A stretch of 64,000 nt of DNA from Myroides sp. WP-1 (GCF_014145635.1 NZ_JACHTC010000001.1:248001-312000), one strand, 5' to 3'. Positions 47,536 to 57,118 are shown, numbered from the stretch's first letter. Notes: a model not told the origin generated them from the letters alone. Made by a program: numbers and translations.

Positions 47536-47767
47536 TTTCTTTTTTTTAAGAAGCAATCGATACACAGTACAATTGCATTTTTAATTCTCAACAAAGTGAC
47601 AACAACTACTAAAAACAAACAATGTATAAATGCGAATTTTTACTACAGATTTTACTCTAATCTATTGGATGTATTTTAACATATTTACGAGTATTTTGAA
47701 TCTAATTTAATAAATAGTTGGTTTATTTTAGCCTTTTTTAATTTCTAAAGAAAATACTAGCACATAC

Positions 47768-48640
47768 ATGGATAAATTAAGTATAGAACATTTTCATCAT
47801 AGAGAGACTAACAACTTATACATTAATTGCAAAAATTTAAATGAACTCATACAAGAAAGAGGAGAAACTATTTTTGAGCCTCATAAGTTGAGTTTTTATT
47901 GCATTCAGTTGTTCTCAAAAGGAAAGGGAAGATATACCGTTGATTTTAATTCTTTAGCTATCCACGAACAACAAGTATTGATTATTTCCAAAAATCAGAT
48001 CGGTCAGTTTAATAAACCTATCGATTATGAATCCAACGTTTTAATATTTACAGAAGATTTTTTTTGTATCGATGAGCTTCACTTTCAGTTTTTTTATACT
48101 ACAGATCTCTTTAATTTGTCTGCGCAATTAGCTGTTTTAACTGTAGAACGGCATTTTGAGGAACTGAAGCTATTATTTGATTTAATAAAGCGAGAGTTAG
48201 ATAAGGCTAACTACATCAAAAAACAACAAGTCCTTAATAACTATTTATTCAACGTTTTACTACTACTAGAAGATTGTATTGATCAATCTGAATTAAAAAA
48301 ACTCAATGTTTCACATGAGAGACACGTAGTCTCAAGCTTTAAAGCTTTAGTTAACAACAAATTAGACAAAAGCATAAGTATTAAAGATTACGCTGCTGAA
48401 TTAAATTTGAATGTTAGAACGATTCAAAATGCCTTCAAGAAAGTTGAGAATAGAACACCTTACGATTGGATCTGTGAACGAATTATTATGGAAATTAAAA
48501 GGTGTTTACTGTATAAAAATATCACTATTAATGAAATTTCTATTTTTCTAGGTTTCAAAGAGCCTAATCACTTAACTGTTTTTTTTAAGAAACAAACGGG
48601 CATGACTCCCGTGTATTTTAAGAACAACTTCAAACATTAA
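47768..48640 (+). CDS. AraC family transcriptional regulator
   Basis: The 290-residue protein has a cupin-like N-terminal half (about 35-120) and a C-terminal AraC DNA-binding domain (about 190-288, with FLGFKEPNHLTVFFKKQTGMTPVYF). It is similar in layout to the regulator at 10384. No obvious target gene follows on the same strand: the next 540 bases are non-coding and then a convergent ClC gene ends. Confidence 0.85.
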   Translation: MDKLSIEHFHHRETNNLYINCKNLNELIQERGETIFEPHKLSFYCIQLFSKGKGRYTVDFNSLAIHEQQVLIISKNQIGQFNKPIDYESNVLIFTEDFFCIDELHFQFFYTTDLFNLSAQLAVLTVERHFEELKLLFDLIKRELDKANYIKKQQVLNNYLFNVLLLLEDCIDQSELKKLNVSHERHVVSSFKALVNNKLDKSISIKDYAAELNLNVRTIQNAFKKVENRTPYDWICERIIMEIKRCLLYKNITINEISIFLGFKEPNHLTVFFKKQTGMTPVYFKNNFKH

Positions 48641-49184
48641 CCTTATTTATTGAAGATATGTAAATTTTGTTCGCAAATGTATAATAGTTGTTTCTATTCA
48701 ATTGAATAATTTTGATGTTTAACCTTATGTACTATTTAGTAAATAACAAATCATACACAATAATACAACAAGAAAGTCACTTTGTTATAAATAGAAACGT
48801 GGGGACGAAGATTGTTAAATGATTAATACTATATTTTTAATAATTTACTAGGTATAACTTAATGCTTTTTTCAAAGCAAGTGACTTTTTAAAATAGCGAA
48901 ACAACAAACAACAAATCTATTTTCAAAGTTATCCAACCTGTAGGATATCAAACAAAACAGTGTTAAGCCCTTAAGAGCATCTTTATTTAAAAATAAGGAT
49001 GCTTTTTTATTAAGGGAGGTATATCAACATTTTTTAATGATTGATCTTTAAAGTTCTAGGAAGTTGTTGCATTAAATGAACTCTTTATAGACAACTTCTA
49101 CATAACTTGGAAAATATAGTCACCAGTAGGTCAACTTTAAAACAACATCAATCACTTCGTTGTATGCGTTTAAAACAGGTGTAA
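48641..49184. other. Intergenic region with an orphan terminator
   Basis: No gene is seen in about 540 bases. AAAGTCACTT (48773-48782) and AAGTGACTTT (48878-48887) form a distant ten-base inverted repeat. A hairpin with T-run lies at 48976-49008. The pair could mark a small RNA or the 3' untranslated end of the AraC transcript. Confidence 0.4.
48976..49008 (+). terminator. Orphan terminator hairpin
   Basis: AGCATCTTTATTT pairs with AAATAAGGATGCT (two G-T pairs) and is followed by six T. It lies about 335 bases after the AraC stop codon. Confidence 0.65.
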
Positions 49185-50447
49185 TTAGTTTTTAGTTAAA
49201 TAAAAATCATACGTGTAAACGTTATAAGGTAAGATTTGTTTTGAAAAATAATTCGCTGTAAAGCTACCTACTAATAAGGGAATAAATAGTTGATAACCAT
49301 TAGGAACTAAGTTACAAACTAAAATTAAAGCTGTTAAAGGTGCATAGATTGATGCAGATAAGGTTGCTGCAGCTCCAACCAATGCAAAATTTAAGGGAAT
49401 AAGTTGTAAATCAAATTGAGCATTACAAATCTGTGCGAATAAAAGTCCTAAAAACGCTCCTGCTACAATACTTGGTGCAAATACACCGCCATCACCTCCA
49501 GCACCAAGAGTTAAAGATGCGGCCAAGGGTTTTAGTAATATTAGGATAGCTAAAGTATAGAATGTTATAGCTTGTGGATGGTATAAAATTTCTTTTAATC
49601 CATGGTAACTATCACCATACAAAGCAGGAAATATAAATATAAAAAGTCCCACAGAAATCGCACCAAGATTTACGCGTAAAAAATTATTATTTATGTTTCC
49701 AAATATTTTTTTCATACGAGTGGTTAATAAAGTGAAGTACACAGAAAGCAAACCACTCAATAACCCTAATATTAAAAATAGAGGTAGAGCATAACCATGC
49801 CATCCTTCGACAGGAAATGAAAGTAATGGTTTATAATCTAGGAGTAAAATAAACAGCCAAGCCAACAAAGCAGCTGTACCACAACTTAAAAACAAAGACT
49901 TACTTTTTTTTCTTGCTATAACTTCTATAGCAAATAGAAAACCTGCTAAAGGGCTTGCAAATAATAAGGCAACAGCAGCAGTAACACCAGAACAAATTAG
50001 TTCTTTTTTAAAAATATTAGCAGAAAAATGTTTGTTGTGTATCATATTTCCAACAGTAGCAGTAGCCACCACTGATGAAACTTCTATTCCAGTTGAACCA
50101 CCTGAAGATACAGTTAAAAAACCATTGATTAAATGAGATGGAATTTTAAATGCAGGTAAGTGATCTTTTCGTTGATCTAGCGTTTTATAAATCTCTGTAA
50201 TCCCTTTATTTTTACGCCCCTTAAAAAGTAGTTTCCTTAAAAAATAAATAGCTGTAATACCTATTGTAGGTAAAAAAACAAGAAATATTTTTTGCGTGCT
50301 TGATACAGTTTCAAAAATAAAATCTTCAACATGTTCCGTTGCTTGTTGTGTAATAAAAACTAGAATCAAACTGCAAAAACTAACAAGTGCAGAGGCTACT
50401 ATTAATTTGAAGTAATTGTGATAAGTGATTTGCTTTCTAAGGTTCAT
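49185..50447 (-). CDS. ClC family chloride channel/antiporter
   Basis: The 420-residue protein has about ten or more membrane helices. The ClC motif G-x-F-x-P is present as GGDGGVFAPSIVAGAF (about 316-331). The second selectivity region reads GGSTGIEVSSV instead of the classic GREGP, so anion selectivity may differ; the position of the gating Glu is kept as the E in TGIEVSS. No C-terminal CBS domains are present. It is a single gene with a TATTTTTG -7 element on the minus strand at 50510-50517. Confidence 0.9.
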   Translation of the reverse strand: MNLRKQITYHNYFKLIVASALVSFCSLILVFITQQATEHVEDFIFETVSSTQKIFLVFLPTIGITAIYFLRKLLFKGRKNKGITEIYKTLDQRKDHLPAFKIPSHLINGFLTVSSGGSTGIEVSSVVATATVGNMIHNKHFSANIFKKELICSGVTAAVALLFASPLAGFLFAIEVIARKKSKSLFLSCGTAALLAWLFILLLDYKPLLSFPVEGWHGYALPLFLILGLLSGLLSVYFTLLTTRMKKIFGNINNNFLRVNLGAISVGLFIFIFPALYGDSYHGLKEILYHPQAITFYTLAILILLKPLAASLTLGAGGDGGVFAPSIVAGAFLGLLFAQICNAQFDLQLIPLNFALVGAAATLSASIYAPLTALILVCNLVPNGYQLFIPLLVGSFTANYFSKQILPYNVYTYDFYLTKN

Positions 50448-50851
50448 CGTTTAATTCTTATGAGGTACTTTTAGCTATGATTTCTTTTAATATTGAGAGA
50501 TATTGCCTACAAAAATAAAAAATAGAAAGTATATATAGCCTTGCGAAATAGTTTTTTAATCTAATTATTACAGACATTACATTTACTAGGCACGATAGCC
50601 AATTAATCTTTGTACAACGTTGAAAGAGGTTATTTTAGCATCTATTTTTTTAAGTTATTCGAGTAAACAACCAGTGTAATGATATTTATTAAAATATAAA
50701 AACCTATAAATTTACTAATTTATAGGTTTTCTTTTCTTTAAAGACTTTTTAAAACAGCGGCTAAATGAATATTAATAATTTAAATGAGCGATATAAGAGT
50801 GCATGAATCAATAAAAACATTTTTTGGGTGTCCTGTTTTTATTGAAAATAA
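50448..50851. other. Intergenic region with promoter and terminator
   Basis: About 400 bases between two minus-strand genes. It holds the ClC promoter element (50510-50517, minus strand) and the hairpin at 50701-50728. No gene is seen. Confidence 0.5.
50701..50728 (-). terminator. Terminator downstream of the Rossmann oxidoreductase gene
   Basis: The twelve-base stem AACCTATAAATT/AATTTATAGGTT has a four-base loop and T-rich sequence on both sides. It lies about 125 bases after the stop codon at 50852. Confidence 0.7.
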
Positions 50852-51487
50852 TTAATAGAATGATGGTTTATCTCCATAAACACCTGGTTTGTTTACGCCT
50901 ACGCTTGCCTTTATATCTTGAATAGGGTTTTCGATAACATTTGTAATATATGCAGCTACTGCTTTTCTGGCTACTTCAGTTCCAATAAAAGGTTCACCTT
51001 TTTGAGTAGTTTCATAATCAGTTTCATCGTAATCAGTCAACCAAGATGGACGCACAATCGTATAATCTAAATTTGATTTTTCTATAAAATCAGCTGCTTT
51101 ACTATAAGGTATTAGTTCAGAAGCGATCATTCTTTCATTCCACTGTCCAAACTTACCTGCTACTTCTTTGTAAATACCTAAAGAAGTGACAAATATTAAT
51201 CTTTTTACATTGTTAGTCTGCATTGTTTCAACAATAGCTTGTGCCATTTTATCTACAGCTCCAGAGAGATTGGCATAGACAATATCTTGTCCTTTAATGG
51301 CCTTAAGTAAATCGTTTTGGTTTAATACATCACCTTCAATAATTGTAGCTGAGCCTTGAAGTTGATTTAGTGGAGTTATGTCTCTTGCGAATAATGTTAA
51401 CTCGATACTCTTATTTTGGCTCAAAAATTCTATAGTGTGTTGTGCAATAGCTCCATTTGCACCTAATATTAATACTTTTGTATTCAT
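50852..51487 (-). CDS. NAD(P)-binding Rossmann oxidoreductase (SDR/NmrA-like)
   Basis: The 211-residue protein has the glycine motif LGANGAIAQH (residues 7-16) and an R-D at the end of the second strand (LFARDITPL) that suggests NADP. The VTSLGIYKE and IVRPSWLTDYDET segments are usual for the atypical SDR group. It follows the alpha/beta hydrolase gene by about 55 bases on the same strand and may be co-transcribed with it. The substrate is unknown. Confidence 0.8.
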   Translation of the reverse strand: MNTKVLILGANGAIAQHTIEFLSQNKSIELTLFARDITPLNQLQGSATIIEGDVLNQNDLLKAIKGQDIVYANLSGAVDKMAQAIVETMQTNNVKRLIFVTSLGIYKEVAGKFGQWNERMIASELIPYSKAADFIEKSNLDYTIVRPSWLTDYDETDYETTQKGEPFIGTEVARKAVAAYITNVIENPIQDIKASVGVNKPGVYGDKPSFY

Positions 51488-51542
51488 TTTTTATTTGTTT
51501 AGAAAGCTATCGTTACTGTGTATAGCAACGATAGCCTGTTTA

Positions 51543-52454
51543 TTAAAGATTTTCTTTGAAAAAAGGAATTAATTTATCTAATGCCAGACCAACAGGTTCA
51601 GGTTTGTCATACAGGTCGTAATGTGACCATCCTTCAATGACAACTAGTTCTTTTTTCTTGGAAGCAGCACGACGAACGATTTCAAAACCGTCTCTGTATG
51701 CTCCAAAACCACCAGGAATACCACCTACAATTACTAATAAGGGTTGAGTTAATAACTTTTCAGCCAGATTGTATGCATCCCAAGTGATTGCAGTTGCATT
51801 GTGTGAAAATAAAGTTTTGTTTACACCATTTTTACTTTCACCACGTGAAGTACGGTAGTATTTTGTAGCTTCTAAAAGGTCAATGTTAGCCTTGTCAGCC
51901 TCAGCTGCTTCAACAGTTGGATACAACCCTTGGTCAACTCGTAAAGCAGCACCTCTTGCCTCAGCAGTTCTTTGCTCAGCAATAGCTTCCAGGTTAGCAA
52001 TTGGGTCACCAAACTCACGCATTACACGTCCATAATTGGCTCCTGTAAGTGTCGCAACAGCTTTGATACGACGTTCTTTCATCGTTGCATTGATAGAATA
52101 GCCACCAGCACCACAAATACCTAGTACTCCGATACGTTTTTCATCAACAAATGGAAGTGTTACTAGGTAATCACATGCATAACTGTAATCTTCTACACGG
52201 AATGAAGGATCTTCTAGAAATCTTGGTTCACCACCGCTTTCACCTTGAAAAGATGCATCAGGAACGAGTACTACAAATCCTGCATCAGCTAGGGCTTGTC
52301 CATATACATTGCCTGAAGTCTGTTCTTTGCAACTTCCAATAGGGTGGGTGCTGATAATAACTGGATATTTTTTGTTTTCATCAAAACCTGCAGGGAAAAT
52401 CAAATCTGCTGCTATATCCCAATAAAGGGCTTTAAATTTTACTGACTTTTTCAT
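51543..52454 (-). CDS. Alpha/beta hydrolase, YcjY/dienelactone-hydrolase type (copy 1)
   Basis: The 303-residue protein has the oxyanion segment STHPIGSCKEQTSG near residue 35, the elbow G-I-C-G-A-G-G with Cys as the likely nucleophile, and the C-terminal GWSHYDLYDKPE with the catalytic His. The elbow pattern is that of dienelactone hydrolases and E. coli YcjY, not the GxSxG of serine esterases. Two paralogues lie to the right on the same strand. No secretion signal is present. The substrate is unknown. Confidence 0.85.
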   Translation of the reverse strand: MKKSVKFKALYWDIAADLIFPAGFDENKKYPVIISTHPIGSCKEQTSGNVYGQALADAGFVVLVPDASFQGESGGEPRFLEDPSFRVEDYSYACDYLVTLPFVDEKRIGVLGICGAGGYSINATMKERRIKAVATLTGANYGRVMREFGDPIANLEAIAEQRTAEARGAALRVDQGLYPTVEAAEADKANIDLLEATKYYRTSRGESKNGVNKTLFSHNATAITWDAYNLAEKLLTQPLLVIVGGIPGGFGAYRDGFEIVRRAASKKKELVVIEGWSHYDLYDKPEPVGLALDKLIPFFKENL

Positions 52455-52487
52455 TTTTTTATATTGTTATAAGGTTTGAGTGTTTTG

Positions 52488-53414
52488 TTAATTGTTTTTG
52501 AGTACCGTTTCAAAAAATGAAGAGATTTTATCAATAGCTTGATCTACATATACAGATATATCGTATAAATCAAAATGATTGGCTCCATCTACTATAAATA
52601 GTTCTTTTGTTTTACTAGCTGCATTTTCATAGAGAAAATCGCTATTCCATTTTGAAAGTGCATTGCTACCTACTACCACAAGTAAAGGCTGTGTAAGCAA
52701 GGTATCTATGCGATCAAATGCATGAAAAGCTATCAGTGCAGGTAAGTCCGTTAAAAGGTATTCACCTGTAGCGTTAGGGTGTTGTGCTCTTGGTGTTCTG
52801 TAATAATCATATCCATCTGTTGCTTCTTTACCCCAAGCTTCGTTTCTTTCGCCAACCCAGTTTAAATATACAGGAGTTGCTCCATTGGCTTCTGCAGTTC
52901 TTTGATTGTTTGCAGAAGTTAATGTTTCTAAAAGATTAACGGTTCCACCTTGTCCATTCCAACCTTTATGATACATTTCGCCAATATCAACACCACTTAC
53001 CGTTGCCAAAGCCTTAATACGATGATCTTGTTTTGTAGCTGCCACAAAGTAACCACCACTGGCACAAATACCGATACCAACTATTTTGTTGTCATCTATA
53101 TAAGGCAGGGTTGTTAAATAATCAACAGCAGCTCTGACATCTGCTACTCTGAAATTGGGGTTTTCCTGACAGCGTGGTGTGCCTTCACTATCACCTTGAT
53201 AAGAAGCATCAAAGGCAAGAGTTACAAATCCTTTTAAGGACATTTTTTTTGCATAAATTCCAGCAGTTTGTTCTTTTACACCACCAGCAGGATGTCCTAC
53301 TACAATAGCTGGGTATTTTTGATTTTTACTAAACCCTTCGGGGAAATTAATAATAGCAGACATCGTAATGTTAGTATTATAACTGTTTTTGAAATTGACT
53401 TTTTGCTGTGACAT
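52488..53414 (-). CDS. Alpha/beta hydrolase, YcjY/dienelactone-hydrolase type (copy 2)
   Basis: The 308-residue protein opens with MSQQKVNFKNS, almost the same as copy 3. It has the GHPAGGVKEQTAG oxyanion segment, the nucleophile elbow G-I-C-A-S-G-G and the NHFDLYD catalytic His. It lies 33 bases upstream of copy 1 on the minus strand, probably in one operon with it and the Rossmann oxidoreductase. Its promoter has the repeated AraC-type operator at 53496-53514. Confidence 0.87.
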   Translation of the reverse strand: MSQQKVNFKNSYNTNITMSAIINFPEGFSKNQKYPAIVVGHPAGGVKEQTAGIYAKKMSLKGFVTLAFDASYQGDSEGTPRCQENPNFRVADVRAAVDYLTTLPYIDDNKIVGIGICASGGYFVAATKQDHRIKALATVSGVDIGEMYHKGWNGQGGTVNLLETLTSANNQRTAEANGATPVYLNWVGERNEAWGKEATDGYDYYRTPRAQHPNATGEYLLTDLPALIAFHAFDRIDTLLTQPLLVVVGSNALSKWNSDFLYENAASKTKELFIVDGANHFDLYDISVYVDQAIDKISSFFETVLKNN

Positions 53415-53450
53415 AATATTGAATATTTATGTTATTATCTTTTTACAGTA

Positions 53451-53514
53451 CAAAATTAAGCTAGACAAAAGAGTGGAAACGAAAACGTATAACTCTAAAA
53501 ATGAAACATTTTAC
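53451..53514 (-). promoter_or_regulatory. Operator and promoter of hydrolase copy 2 (site 1)
   Basis: On the minus strand the 19-base operator GTAAAATGTTTCATTTTTA (53514-53496) is followed after 37 bases by the -7 element TAATTTTG (53458-53451). The core AAAATG/CATTTT is a perfect inverted repeat around three bases. Confidence 0.7.
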
Positions 53515-53680
53515 GGATTTAAAGGGGGCATAAAAAAAGCAATCTTAAAGATTGCTTGTAAAATCAAACCAAATAATGAAGTTGGTTATTGATTGCGATT
53601 TAATGCTTTATTAAATATAGACGCTGTAATACATTGGCTGGCATCTTTTTTATATTTGATCTCTCTTTTCACTATGTGAA

Positions 53681-54190
53681 CTATTTCCTTGTATAATGAA
53701 CTTGCAAGATTTCTGATGTTAGCATTTTTTTCTCTTTCACAGAAAACACTGTGCTGAGATTTTCAGATTCGCCCAATATACCACCATTACCAACTAGTAT
53801 GGGAATATAGTTAAAGATCAAATCTGTTACTAATTCTTGATCTAAAAAAAGATTATAAACTGCTGTACCACCTCCAACAAGAATTTCCTTAAAACCTTTA
53901 TCTTTTAAATATTTCATTGCTTTCGCTGCAGAGTTTACAACTTTAAGATCATTGATAGAAGGGATTGATTCTGAAACCATAACTACTTCTGCATTAGGAA
54001 ACACTTTTTTAGTGCTACCTGGTATTCTTTCTAAAACATCATACGTTTTTCTTCCAATAATAATATTTCCTATTTGGTTTGCATATTGGATAAAGAATAA
54101 TAATGCCTCTCTTGGTTCATGATAATTTGTGTTATTCGTTAGCAACACCTTTCCATTAGCTGATATATTTGCTATTAATGTTACTTTCAT
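53681..54190 (-). CDS. RibD/dihydrofolate reductase-like protein
   Basis: The protein has 169 residues from the ATG at 54190; an in-frame TTG seven codons upstream is less likely. It has the RibD C-terminal/DHFR-like fold: IANISANGKVLL at the start, GNIIIGRKTYDVLE near 42-55, and GGGTAVYNLFLDQELVTDL near 113-131. It probably reduces a small substrate with NADPH. True folate reductase activity is unlikely, because the active-site pattern is that of the YyaP/YwjB group. It lies between hydrolase copies 2 and 3. Confidence 0.85.
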   Translation of the reverse strand: MKVTLIANISANGKVLLTNNTNYHEPREALLFFIQYANQIGNIIIGRKTYDVLERIPGSTKKVFPNAEVVMVSESIPSINDLKVVNSAAKAMKYLKDKGFKEILVGGGTAVYNLFLDQELVTDLIFNYIPILVGNGGILGESENLSTVFSVKEKKMLTSEILQVHYTRK

Positions 54191-54244
54191 CTTTTCTGTT
54201 TTTTTATACAATATTGATTCCCTTTATAAGCATTAAGTTATTGA

Positions 54245-55162
54245 TTAAAGCTTGTCTTTAAAGAAGGAAGTTAACTGATTCACAGCTTCATTTACATAAT
54301 TTTCAACGTCATATAAAGACATGTGGTTTGCACCTTCAATGATATACTTTCTTTTATCAGTAGTTGCTACGATGTTTAGTAAATCATCACTCATCCATGC
54401 ACTTCCAGCTACGCTTCCTACAATAGCCAATAATGGTTGTGTAAAGAATGCTTCTGCTTTGTTATACGCATCATAAGAGATAATTTGAGTTAAGCTTCTA
54501 GCAGTGGCAAAACCTGGTGCTGTTGGATACTGGCAACGCTCAGTATGGTAGTATTCCCATGCTTCTCTTAGTTCTTCGTTAGGTGCATCTTCTTCTTTCA
54601 TTGGAGCTAATGGGATAGTTTGGATTCCTTCTTTTATATCAGCAGTTCTTGCAGTAGATCCTGCGATTAAATAAGGAAGTGCATCTGTATCCTTCACATT
54701 ATTTTCCCATCCGTTACGGAACATAGATCCGATATTTACTGCGCTTACCATGCCTACAGCTTTAATACGGTGATCGTTTATGGCAGCATTGGCAGTATAA
54801 CCAGCTCCAGCACAAATTCCCATTGCTCCAATGTTTTCTGTATCTACATATGGAAGTGTAGTTAAATAATCAATCACTGCACTTACATCCTCTGTTCTGA
54901 TGTAAGGATTCTCTAATTGACGAGGTTCGCCTGTACTTTCGCCCTGATAGGACGCATCGTAAGCGATGGTCAAAAATCCTTGATCAGCTAATTTCTTAGC
55001 ATACAAACCAGCAGTTTGTTCTTTTACACCACCCCCTGGGTGTGAAACTACAATAACAGGATATTTTTTGTTTTCACTAAATCCTTCTGGGAAATTAATA
55101 ATACCAGACATTGTGATATTGTCGTTATTACTGTTTTTGAAATTGACTTTTTGCTGTGACAT
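54245..55162 (-). CDS. Alpha/beta hydrolase, YcjY/dienelactone-hydrolase type (copy 3)
   Basis: The protein has 305 residues from the ATG at 55162, the same start context as copy 2. It has the SHPGGGVKEQTAG oxyanion segment, the nucleophile elbow G-I-C-A-G-A-G, and NHMSLYD at the C-terminus. It precedes the RibD-like gene by about 54 bases. The promoter has operator site 2. It is clearly the product of gene duplication with copy 2, as the N-termini and upstream regions also match. Confidence 0.87.
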   Translation of the reverse strand: MSQQKVNFKNSNNDNITMSGIINFPEGFSENKKYPVIVVSHPGGGVKEQTAGLYAKKLADQGFLTIAYDASYQGESTGEPRQLENPYIRTEDVSAVIDYLTTLPYVDTENIGAMGICAGAGYTANAAINDHRIKAVGMVSAVNIGSMFRNGWENNVKDTDALPYLIAGSTARTADIKEGIQTIPLAPMKEEDAPNEELREAWEYYHTERCQYPTAPGFATARSLTQIISYDAYNKAEAFFTQPLLAIVGSVAGSAWMSDDLLNIVATTDKRKYIIEGANHMSLYDVENYVNEAVNQLTSFFKDKL

Positions 55163-55180
55163 AATATTTTGTTTATACCA

Positions 55181-55244
55181 CAAATTACGTCAGAAAGAAA
55201 GGAGCAAACGAAAACATATTACGCCAAAAACTGAAACATTTTAC
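55181..55244 (-). promoter_or_regulatory. Operator and promoter of hydrolase copy 3 (site 2)
   Basis: The operator (minus strand 55244-55226) matches site 1 in 17 of 19 bases. The -7-like GTAATTTG (55188-55181) follows after the same 37-base distance. Confidence 0.65.
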
Positions 55245-55317
55245 AGATTTAAAGCGTATTCAAAAAACAACAACCTTAGAGATTGCTTATGAAAATTATA
55301 TACTGAGGAAAATATGT

Positions 55318-56166
55318 TTATTGATTTCTGAATAACTTAGGAGAGATTCCTGTTTTCTGACGAAAGAATTTTGTGAAGTAAGTAGGGTAGTCAAAGCCTA
55401 AACTATATGCAATTTCACTCACAGAAAGTTTTGTATGTCTCAATTTATTTTTGGCAATTTGAATAATTCCTTCATGGATATGATCTAGGGGAGAAGTACC
55501 TGTGAAATGTTTAATTAGATCACCAAAGTAATTTGTAGATAAGTTTGCCTTTTTTGCAAAATACAGCACAGATGGAAGTTCGTTAATACCTTTAGGATTA
55601 TTCAAAACCGCATCTAATTGTTCATAAAAATCAGCAACCACTTTATTATATACTTTGCTTCTAGCTTCAAACTGACGTTCATAATAGATTTGGGTATAGG
55701 AAAGAATAAGAGTTGTATAGGAAATTAATACTTCTTTAGAATAGTTTTCTTTTTGATACTCTTTATAGGATTTGGAAAACAAATCATATAAAGTATCTTT
55801 CTCCTCTGGAGTCAAGAATAAAGCTTCATGCCTATCATAGTTAGCAAAAGAGACATCCTTAATAGTTTTGCTTAAAAGCTTTTGATTTACAAAGATTGCA
55901 TATCCAGAAAAGGGATGTTTTAAATCCCATTCTATTGTATTTCCAGGTTTATCAAGGAAAAGATAAGAATCTGACATACTTTCAATAGGTGATTGTACTT
56001 CGATCTGATCTTTTAAGGCCAATAAATAAAAGTCGATTTGAGTAGGAGGTGACTTTAATAAAATATCCGAATGTTCATTGTAGTGAATGATTTGTATTAT
56101 ATCACTATCCGAACCTTTTATATTGAGATACTTTAAAAAAGAGGGGATGTTGTATATTTTATCCAT
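55318..56166 (-). CDS. AraC family regulator of the hydrolase cluster
   Basis: The 282-residue protein has an N-terminal sensing half and an AraC DNA-binding domain at about 180-280 (YSLGFDYPTYFTKFFRQKTGISPKLF). Its own promoter carries operator site 3 with nearly the same spacing as at hydrolase copies 2 and 3, so it probably controls itself and both hydrolase operons. The inducer is unknown. Confidence 0.88.
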   Translation of the reverse strand: MDKIYNIPSFLKYLNIKGSDSDIIQIIHYNEHSDILLKSPPTQIDFYLLALKDQIEVQSPIESMSDSYLFLDKPGNTIEWDLKHPFSGYAIFVNQKLLSKTIKDVSFANYDRHEALFLTPEEKDTLYDLFSKSYKEYQKENYSKEVLISYTTLILSYTQIYYERQFEARSKVYNKVVADFYEQLDAVLNNPKGINELPSVLYFAKKANLSTNYFGDLIKHFTGTSPLDHIHEGIIQIAKNKLRHTKLSVSEIAYSLGFDYPTYFTKFFRQKTGISPKLFRNQ

Positions 56167-56525
56167 TTATCGCTATGATCTATTTTGTAAGAAGGTACAA
56201 AATTATACTATACTTAGTTTAACTCCTGAAATTTTTAACCTTAAAAATGAAACATTTTACGGTATACAATTTGAATTATAGAAAAACTAGCGCAATGATT
56301 CACCTTTAGGACGATATGTGACGTCTTGAATAATGTAGTTGTATTTCGAGCCCATATAAATATATGAAAGTATAATTAAACTATTCACGTACATCTAACT
56401 ACTATTTAAACGGACAACAAAGATCTGTTAAAATAAACACAATGATGATAATTATTAAGTTCCATTTAATTAAGTTTATTTCCCTAAAGAGTGAAATAAA
56501 TATAAAACCTAAAGAATAATTAACG
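56167..56525. other. Intergenic region with the AraC promoter
   Basis: About 360 bases between the divergent AraC gene and the decayed hydrolase. The left part holds operator site 3; the rest is AT-rich with no recognised element. Confidence 0.5.
56198..56260 (-). promoter_or_regulatory. Operator and promoter of the AraC gene (site 3)
   Basis: The operator (minus strand 56260-56242) is identical to site 1 over 19 bases. The -7 element TAATTTTG (56205-56198) follows after 36 bases. The AraC start codon lies 31 bases further. Confidence 0.7.
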
Positions 56526-56920
56526 ATGAAGATACAATATCTCGAAGCTTTTCTTTTACTAGTGCCCCTTTGTTTCGGCCAAAATGCAAAGACAACACAT
56601 ATACATCTAGGCGATTTGATCGTTTTCGCTATGCTACGTTTCCTAGCTATAGAAGCTTAATAAAAAAGGATTTTGAAAAAATGTATGCCGCTATTGATGT
56701 TCCTGTGCTTTATATCATTGGTACCAATGACCTAATTGTTGAAGCAAAAGCAGAGGTTGAAAAACTAAATTCTTTGGGAAATAAAAACACAACTATCAAA
56801 GTTATGGATGGATTGGACCATTTCTTAACCACAGAAACAGAACTTATACAGAGTAAGGAGATCTATCATATTGATTCAAGCGCAAGTGATGCCATCATCC
56901 AATGGATTAAAGCGATTTAA
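56526..56920 (+). pseudogene. Decayed secreted alpha/beta hydrolase
   Basis: The ATG at 56526 opens a signal peptide (ending CFGQ), but that frame stops at 56658-56660. A second frame then carries the C-terminal end of an alpha/beta hydrolase (VPVLYIIGTNDLIVEAKAEVE, then MDGLDHFLTT with the catalytic His). The lid and nucleophile region are missing. An internal deletion and frameshift of a once larger secreted hydrolase explains this best. Confidence 0.65.
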
Positions 56921-57118
56921 AACTATTTGTTCCTCTTTCATTGTTGCACGTCATGATTGTTTGTGACTGCATTGGATGAACGATGCTTGTGTATTGTATA
57001 TGTTTTTGTCATTTCACAGTGCATAATCAATGAAATAAAAATAAGAAATTATCATGAATATAAATATAGTATTGGTATTTTAGATTGATAAAGAATTGTT
57101 TTTTATATCTGCCAATTT

